Assembly: GCA_037179515.1 (NCBI GenBank)
Contig: JAXCGZ010015125.1
Span: 62,501-95,000, forward strand
Direction: 5' to 3'
Length of the DNA: 32,500 bases
DNA from: Halocaridina rubra
Lineage: Eukaryota > Arthropoda > Malacostraca > Decapoda > Atyidae
Part shown: positions 1 to 32,500 of the stretch, one piece after another
Layout of the letters: each line of letters starts with the position of its first letter
Numbering within the stretch: position 1 is the first letter of the stretch
Program-made: the position numbers and the translations under genes
The notes under the pieces: generated by a model
Told to the model about the DNA's origin: nothing
Databases searched by the model: none
Seen by the model: the letters and a program-made list of their open reading frames with translations, nothing else

Positions 1-4590
<4,590 letters not shown>

Positions 4591-4799
4591 ACCATCTCCA
4601 TTAGATATCAAAACAGCAACAAGGTCTTGATATGGAACACACAAAGACTTATGCATCCATAAAAGACCAGCTCCAACCACCACACTACAGGAAACATCAG
4701 AACAACACCTAACTCACGATATTACACTCAGATACTGTGCTCCCCCCCTCTCCCTACCCCAAATTAGCCTCCACATCATATCCTTACCCAGTTAACTCG

Positions 4800-5170
4800 T
4801 CGTTCCATCCAGTCACTGCAATAAAGCGTAGCTACATGCACCGCCTCCCAACATCTATCTTTTTGACTCCCTCCCATCCCCTTTAAGAGAGACTTCAACT
4901 GGCAGGCTGTGATGTTGCCCTTCTAAGCTATCAGAAGTGGCTGGATGACGATGTCGGTGATGCCTGTCCAACTTGTAACACATAATACAACCCAGCACAT
5001 TATTGAAGATTGCACCACACACAACTGCATATGCTTGCAGCACAACATTCACTCCCTGAGAGCTCTTTTGGAAAACCCAGTACCAGCTGTGACTTATCTC
5101 TCTATCTATATACAAGAGGCATATTCCCCTTTATTAGGAAGGTGGCTGAGTCAAAGCAAAATACCTTGAC
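4800..5170 (+). mobile_element. LINE remnant: C-terminal zinc-knuckle region of a reverse transcriptase ORF (family A)
   Basis: Read across frames with at least one frameshift and stops, the strand codes for LAGC...LLSYQKWLDDDVGDACPTC, then QHIIEDCTTHN. A Cys-x2-Cys...His-x4-Cys arrangement of this kind closes the ORF2 of several non-LTR retrotransposon clades. A second copy, reverse strand, lies at 23300-24830 and shares LDD-x-(V/I)GDAC and the QH-x2-EDCT-x-HN block. The reverse transcriptase domain itself is not visible here. It is a 5'-truncated, dead copy. Confidence 0.65.
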
Positions 5171-5375
5171 TCTTTGCAGGAAGAAAATGCATAGAAGGGG
5201 ATTACCAATCCCCTAATCCTGCCCCATTTAATTGACCTTTATGACTCGCAGGGGAACATTCTTTGCCCCCCTTTATGGATACTTATATATATTTATTTAT
5301 ATGATTATCAAATGTATCTTTAATGTAGTGAAGGTTCTTATGAAATTTGATTATAATTATGTAATAATTTTGCAG

Positions 5376-15876
<10,501 letters not shown>

Positions 15877-15939
15877 TCTTTGATAGCATTCTATTAGCTC
15901 TTTTAGGGTACATTGAATAACTACTAAGTGGCTGTGATT

Positions 15940-15945
15940 ATTAAA
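15940..15945 (+). terminator. possible proximal poly(A) signal ATTAAA
   Basis: An ATTAAA hexamer 64 bp after the stop codon of the STK11IP-like gene. It is a common variant signal. Alternative to the distal AATAAA at 16436. Confidence 0.3.
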
Positions 15946-16111
15946 GTTCATATATTTCATATATTTCCTTGTTAAAATTGAAAAATTTATGCACTGATTG
16001 ATATTTTATTGCGTAGGTCATTGTTAAGAATAGTTTTTATAGTCATATAAGTATCTATGGAAATGTACTGTTATTATTTAATCAGATGAATAGTTGTGTA
16101 CTATTATATAT

Positions 16112-16310
16112 GTTAGACAGTTCAGAGTGGTAACTCACGATTTTGAGTCGTCAGATCGAGAGTTCGAGGCCTACCACGGTCTGAGGATAGAAAGGGCATT
16201 CACTCAGGGTAATGGTCGCATTTGCCAAAATGCAAATGTCCTTGCTAAGAAGGCACCATCCTAGCCATTAATAGGAAATGAAGTCCATGACAAAAAACCG
16301 ATCATCATCA
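16112..16310 (+). mobile_element. tRNA-derived SINE family C, full-length copy
   Basis: The tRNA-like head contains CAGTTCAGAGTGGTAACTC (A-box region), ACGATTTTGAGTCGTCAGA and a B box GAGTTCGAGGCC. The body CACGGTCTGAGGATAGAAAG..CACTCAGGGTAATGG matches 13345-13475. It ends in an ATC repeat (CCGATCATCATCATCAG). It would lie in the 3' UTR if the distal poly(A) signal is used. Confidence 0.7.
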
Positions 16311-16435
16311 TCAGTGCTGAAGCAACTCTAAATTTTGAGGTTCCAGGGTATATTTTAGATTTATTACAATTTATTTTGTATGACAACAGGGATGAACAGG
16401 TACTATATTATGATTCGTGAAAAGTATCTATTTGA

Positions 16436-16441
16436 AATAAA
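16436..16441 (+). terminator. possible distal poly(A) signal AATAAA
   Basis: A canonical AATAAA 560 bp downstream of the stop codon, before the intergenic repeat cluster. Confidence 0.35.
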
Positions 16442-16910
16442 ATGCAGTGTTAATGAGTATGAATTTAGATATATATTGTAAATAGTATATCACGTGACTA
16501 TTGGGTATAAGCAGAATTTTTTTAAACATTTAAATCAGTGTTCCAAGAGGTGTAGTGTCCTCGTGGCTAAAATGACTCTACGCTCCTTCTAAGGATGTCC
16601 CCCTTGCCCACAGCCCTCTTGGCATTGAACCTTGTTTTCAGTGTTTTTCACATACTTTTTTCATCTAACCTTTAGATTGTCCTGCAGAAAATGTTAATAT
16701 CCAGTAATGAATACTATATGAAAAGACATTTTCAATTCAATTAGATTTTGTCTTAATACTATTATTATCTTTATTTGCAATGAAGTTGTAAATGGGGATG
16801 TAGGATTCACCATTCATATGCAAGAATATTTATCCATGAATGTACAGTATAATGTTTGATATCTGTGCTATAAAAGCTTACTACATTTTGTCCTATTGAA
16901 ACTTGAAATA
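16442..16910. other. intergenic, nothing recognised
   Basis: No gene or repeat identified between the putative end of the STK11IP-like gene and the Tigger-like fragment. Confidence 0.5.
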
Positions 16911-16912
16911 TA

Positions 16913-17242
<330 letters not shown>

Positions 17243-17539
17243 AGTGCTGAGTATGCAGAATCACACACGTAATTGTTGAGATGCAAGGCAAATGGCTTTA
17301 ATAAAATATGAAATTAATTGTCAATAATAAAAATCATCCATAAAGCTAAATTCAGTTTTTTCTTAATTTTTATGGAAACCTCTTGGGCGATGCAATCTTC
17401 GGTGTTTCCATATATTTTAGACAACTATTCACGCTTAATTTACTATTCCTATATACTTTTTTATTTTATTTTCGTTTAAATGAGAAGAAATCTTTTTCAG
17501 CCAGAGTTACGTGTGTTGCAATTTCCTCTTGAAATATTA

Positions 17540-17662
17540 GGGCCTGACAGCGAAGAAAGTTTAAGTTAGGTCAAGTTAGAGTTTGAGGTTGACCTTTTCG
17601 TTCAATTTCTAACCTAATTTAACCTTTCTTCCCTGTTCATAAAAGGAAGGTCTCAGGTCTTC
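17540..17662. mobile_element. palindromic foldback repeat, copy 1
   Basis: The left arm GAAGAAAGTTTAAGTTAGGT and the complement of the right arm GAAGAAAGGTTAAATTAGGT pair closely, around a centre containing GAGTTTGAGGTTGACC. The flank ATAAAAGGAAGGTCTCAGGT resembles the flank of the better-preserved copy at 25518. Confidence 0.5.
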
Positions 17663-17729
17663 GGGTCATGGTTTGAAGCTTTGTAAGAAAACTTCTCTAG
17701 CAGAATATAAGGATGTGCTTTTGTAGTGT

Positions 17730-17830
17730 AAAAATGATTTATGATTGGAATTCGCTGAGTAAGGAGGTAGTTTATGGTAAGTCAATTCATAATTTTAAGG
17801 ACAAATATGGTGTCACCGAGTGTAAAAGAT
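17730..17830 (+). mobile_element. LINE fragment, end of reverse transcriptase ORF
   Basis: The strand codes for IYDWNSLSKEVVYGKSIHNF followed by KDKYG. This is the usual closing signature of many LINE and retroelement ORFs (WN-LP-EVV-A-S---FK). Only about 30 codons are recognisable. Confidence 0.5.
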
Positions 17831-17834
17831 GGAA

Positions 17835-18240
17835 CCGACCAAGAGACGGGCGAGTTACGAGCAAAGGGCTCTTTTCCGTAAACACAGTTGGGTAATTACG
17901 CCAAGCATGTCATGTTTATTTCGCAACACTAAGGTAAAGATAATAATAAAATATTTTGCATTATCGTGTTGTCTTTCAATCTACCAAAATGAAAAAATAA
18001 AATTAAATGTTTTTTGTCCTTTTAAAACGGTACTACGCAAAATTTAAAGAATTTTTAAACTTTACAAGAACCCAAAAAATTCTTAACTAATTTTTTATTC
18101 AAAGAAAAATTTAATGATATGGAAATAATAATAATAATTGAAAAGTCTATGTGCTATTAAATGATGGGCATAACATAATTTAAAAAAAAGGAGGAAAAAT
18201 AAAAACATATTAGACCTGCGGTCTCTAAGTGTATCCTTGC
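17835..18240. other. intergenic, nothing recognised
   Basis: AT-rich sequence just upstream of the putative promoter. No element identified. Confidence 0.45.
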
Positions 18241-18242
18241 CT

Positions 18243-18330
18243 CTGATTGGTCAATGGAAAAGAGCTCGTCGCTGATTGGTCGAGTTCAAACGAGTGCGGG
18301 AGAATCCATCATATGATTGTTTTTGCACTG
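18243..18330 (+). promoter_or_regulatory. putative INCENP-like gene promoter: two inverted CCAAT boxes plus CHR
   Basis: ATTGG (inverted CCAAT) lies at 18246-18250 and again at 18275-18279, 29 bp apart, both in the wider form GATTGGTC. TTCAAA, the reverse of the CHR hexamer TTTGAA, follows at 18285-18290. No TATA box is seen. Paired CCAAT boxes bound by NF-Y together with a CHR read by DREAM/MuvB typify G2/M genes of animals, which suits a mitotic gene. The start of transcription is not known; about 18320-18345 is a guess. Confidence 0.45.
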
Positions 18331-18396
18331 TGAGGTAGACTTGAGAGGCTGTGGCTCTTTTATTATTATTTTTTGTGCGTAATTAAGGAAGGAAGT
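18330..18396 (+). other. putative non-coding first exon of the INCENP-like gene
   Basis: This segment ends at a strong donor (GGAAGT|GTAAGTAT, intron starting at 18397). The matching acceptor would be TTTCAG at 20522-20527, two bases before the start codon, giving a 2131-bp first intron. The exon start is not defined by sequence. A weaker donor (GAG|GTAGAC) exists near 18332. Confidence 0.4.
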
Positions 18397-18399
18397 GTA

Positions 18400-19311
18400 A
18401 GTATGCGGAAAATTTTACGTAAGTATGATATACCGACAATAGTATTTTTATTATTTAATAGAATATAAGGCGTAAGTAAGTTTATTTTAAGGCAAAACTC
18501 AGAAGGTACTTATAGGTACCGTAACGTACCATTTAATGGTACCGTAAAAAGTGCTATTAAGAAAAAAATATTTTATGAGTATATTTAAAGCCTGAAAATA
18601 GGGAAATTTAATTAGTGTCTCTTAGATCACGGTGTTTAGTTATATGAATTGTCAAAATGATATATTAAACCTATTTAATCAAGGGTTTAAATTTTTTTAA
18701 AATGGTTGTCTTGAATATATTTCAAGACAGTTTATTTCTACGTACATTATGTAAGTGTTAGTTTGCATATAGTTTCGTTTATTGTAACGTAAGTGCATAA
18801 ATGTATACTTTTAGACTTCGCATGTATACTTATTAAGTTCTATCATGTATACACGTATATTCGTATGTATAATGTGTAGTTTGTTAGGGAGGCTGGCCGT
18901 AGAAGACGTGGAGAAAGGAATGTAGGTCACTAATGGATTTTAGCCATTAACCCTTCACCTCCTTGATAACGCTTATTGCATCGCCTCGTTGAACAAAGAA
19001 CTGTTGTAAGCGAGTCATAAGTCAACTTGGTCCTAGTACCCAGGACCCCGACAAACTAGAGGAGCTTGTGGGACTTTCTTATAAAGTTAGTTGTCCTCGT
19101 GAGACGTTACGAGACACTCAAGTAGAGGATTTAATTTTGAGATCGTGGTAGGCCTCTACTGAAGCCGTGTCAGGATTTCCGAATTTAGGGGGTTATAAGA
19201 TCGAAGGGTAAATAACACACAGGAAATCCTCCACAATGGTATTAATTTTCGTTACACGTCGGCAAATGTTCATAAAATCTTATTTATTATTTAAATTCTG
19301 TTTATAATAAA
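18400..19311 (+). other. first intron, left part, nothing recognised
   Basis: The stretch around 18890-19200 is more GC-balanced than its surroundings and may be an old repeat. I could not identify it. Confidence 0.4.
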
Positions 19312-19666
19312 CGGTATTATTGCATTATAGGACCACCTCTGTTTTCCAGTTGAAATAAAGGTTTTCAGCTAGTTTTTTATGTGTTTTAAGTGAATCTGAC
19401 CTTCATTTGCTCCGGAAATTAGTCCTTCACTCGGAAAAATTAACTGTTACTTAAAAATCACTGGGAAAAATTAACCGTTAGTTAAATCACTGGCTTTCTA
19501 CTAAGTGAAGAGTTGCTGTAGCCGCCCGTTACTCAATTTCAAATCGCGCACTGAGTTAATGAAATAATAGGGTTAGGTTAATTTAGGTTAGTTCAAAACA
19601 AAAAACTACCAAAAAAAAATTATTTCAATTTGAAAATAGAGGTGGTCCTATGATGCAATTTTACCG
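19312..19666. mobile_element. 355-bp MITE with 47-bp terminal inverted repeats
   Basis: The left end CGGTATTATTGCATTATAGG (19312-19358) is complementary to the right end CCTATGATGCAATTTTACCG (19620-19666). Both arms also contain GACCACCTCT and a GTTGAAATAA or ATTGAAATAA block. About 40 of 47 positions match. The inside has no coding capacity but carries a near-duplicate around GGAAAAATTAAC. The superfamily is not determined; I see no clear target duplication. Confidence 0.75.
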
Positions 19667-19669
19667 AAA

Positions 19670-20527
19670 TTTTTAACCTAATTTAATGAATAGTACTGTA
19701 TTACAGTATTATTATTATTTTTTTAATAACTTTATTTACATTAGGATAGGATAACTTAGGTTAACATGTAATTTGCGATGGTTTCCTAGGACATTCATCC
19801 AGAACACATTAGAAACTGTAGGAAAAATATAATTTTCATCTCTTTATTGAGATTTGTGCGATTATAACAAAATATCGTAAAGGCAGCAAAATTTCATGAT
19901 TATTGTTAGTGATTATTTCAAAGATTGCCTGTAAGTGTATTTGTTTAATTGTAAAGGTCAATATTTACTTTCACACCCGTATGAGTGTTTAATTGGGGAA
20001 ATTGCGTAAACCACAACTCATGTCCCATCTGGTGAGGGCAAACTCAAGTAATATATTGTGTCCCGATAGTTGAAAATACAGAAAGAAAGAAAAAATCAGG
20101 AATCGCCATAATGTCAATTTTCAACTTGTTGGGGTGTGGAAGTAAAATTTACCGAAAAAAAAGTGCACACAGCCATCGTGAGACCACGATTCAAAATTCA
20201 CATATTGAATCTCCAACCAGGACATTTTAGATGGTCAGTTTCCTAGAGATGTCTCATCCATTTTAACTTCTCCCACTATTAATTGCCTTAGTAAGGTAAC
20301 CTGTTGTTTTTAAGCCTTGATTACTTTTCTGCAACTCTACATAGATGGTGTGGCATAATCAACGCTCATTTTTTAGTTGTTTATAGTTCAAATTTTTTCG
20401 TTCTTTTTTAGTAAAAATTTAATTATATCAGGAATTGAATAAATATGACCTTAACCTTTATGTTGTTAAAGCAAATAGTTTCTCATGAATTTAAATGCAG
20501 AAATAAATATGTTTTTGTTTCTTTCAG
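19670..20527 (+). other. first intron, right part, nothing recognised
   Basis: No element identified between the MITE and the acceptor of the first coding exon. Confidence 0.45.
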
Positions 20528-20529
20528 AA

Positions 20530-32500
<11,971 letters not shown>

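Noticed and set aside
18890..19200. Possible rRNA or structured RNA piece in the first intron
   Set aside because: The base composition is less AT-rich than the surroundings, but I recognise no rRNA, snRNA or tRNA core.
19568..19592. TTAGG-like telomeric repeats (GGTTAGGTTAATTTAGGTTAG; also 23060-23078)
   Set aside because: Only two or three irregular units, one of them inside the MITE. Not an interstitial telomere array.

Overview
The window looks like nuclear DNA of an arthropod, most probably a decapod crustacean. Genes are split by GT-AG introns up to 4.4 kb long. AT-rich non-coding DNA is full of (TA)n tracts hundreds of bases long, and there are several LINE, tRNA-derived SINE and MITE families. 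Nothing bacterial or viral is visible. The taxon is inferred from style, not from a diagnostic marker.

Layout. Bases 1-4110 are a head-to-tail tandem array of a 273-bp monomer. Each monomer carries a tRNA-like block with A and B boxes and an A-run of variable length. One monomer is interrupted by a tRNA-Ala-like SINE. The array ends at a (TA)151 tract (4112-4413). Bases 5376-15876 (+) hold the last six recognisable coding exons of a gene whose 5' part is outside the window. The frame runs through every splice junction and gives 380 residues resembling the C-terminal PH-like region of the STK11IP (LKB1-interacting protein)/nischarin group. One of its introns must use a GC donor. Its introns hold LINE, SINE, pogo/Tigger-like and piggyBac-like debris.

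Bases 16.4-18.2 kb are intergenic, with a second Tigger-like fragment, a (TC)n tract, a palindromic repeat and a LINE tail. At 18.25 kb is a putative promoter with two inverted CCAAT boxes and a CHR-type hexamer, followed by a non-coding first exon. From 20530 to the right edge (+) is the 5' two-thirds of an INCENP-like gene (inner centromere protein, scaffold of the chromosomal passenger complex). Five coding exons give 782 codons, still open at base 32500. The N-terminus matches the Survivin/Borealin-binding helix region. The giant last exon codes for a disordered, Ser/Lys-rich region with two kinds of internal repeat. The C-terminal IN-box is beyond the window.

The two genes are neighbours on one strand, and nothing shows that they work together. 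The INCENP-like introns contain a 355-bp MITE, a CR1-like LINE, a second LINE, a foldback repeat, and a 1.2-kb TA mosaic whose non-TA cores resemble degenerate hammerhead-ribozyme sequences. The most unusual items are the tRNA-like satellite, those hammerhead-like cores, the Tigger2-like copies, the GC-AG intron, and the repeat architecture and altered CDK1 site of the INCENP-like protein.
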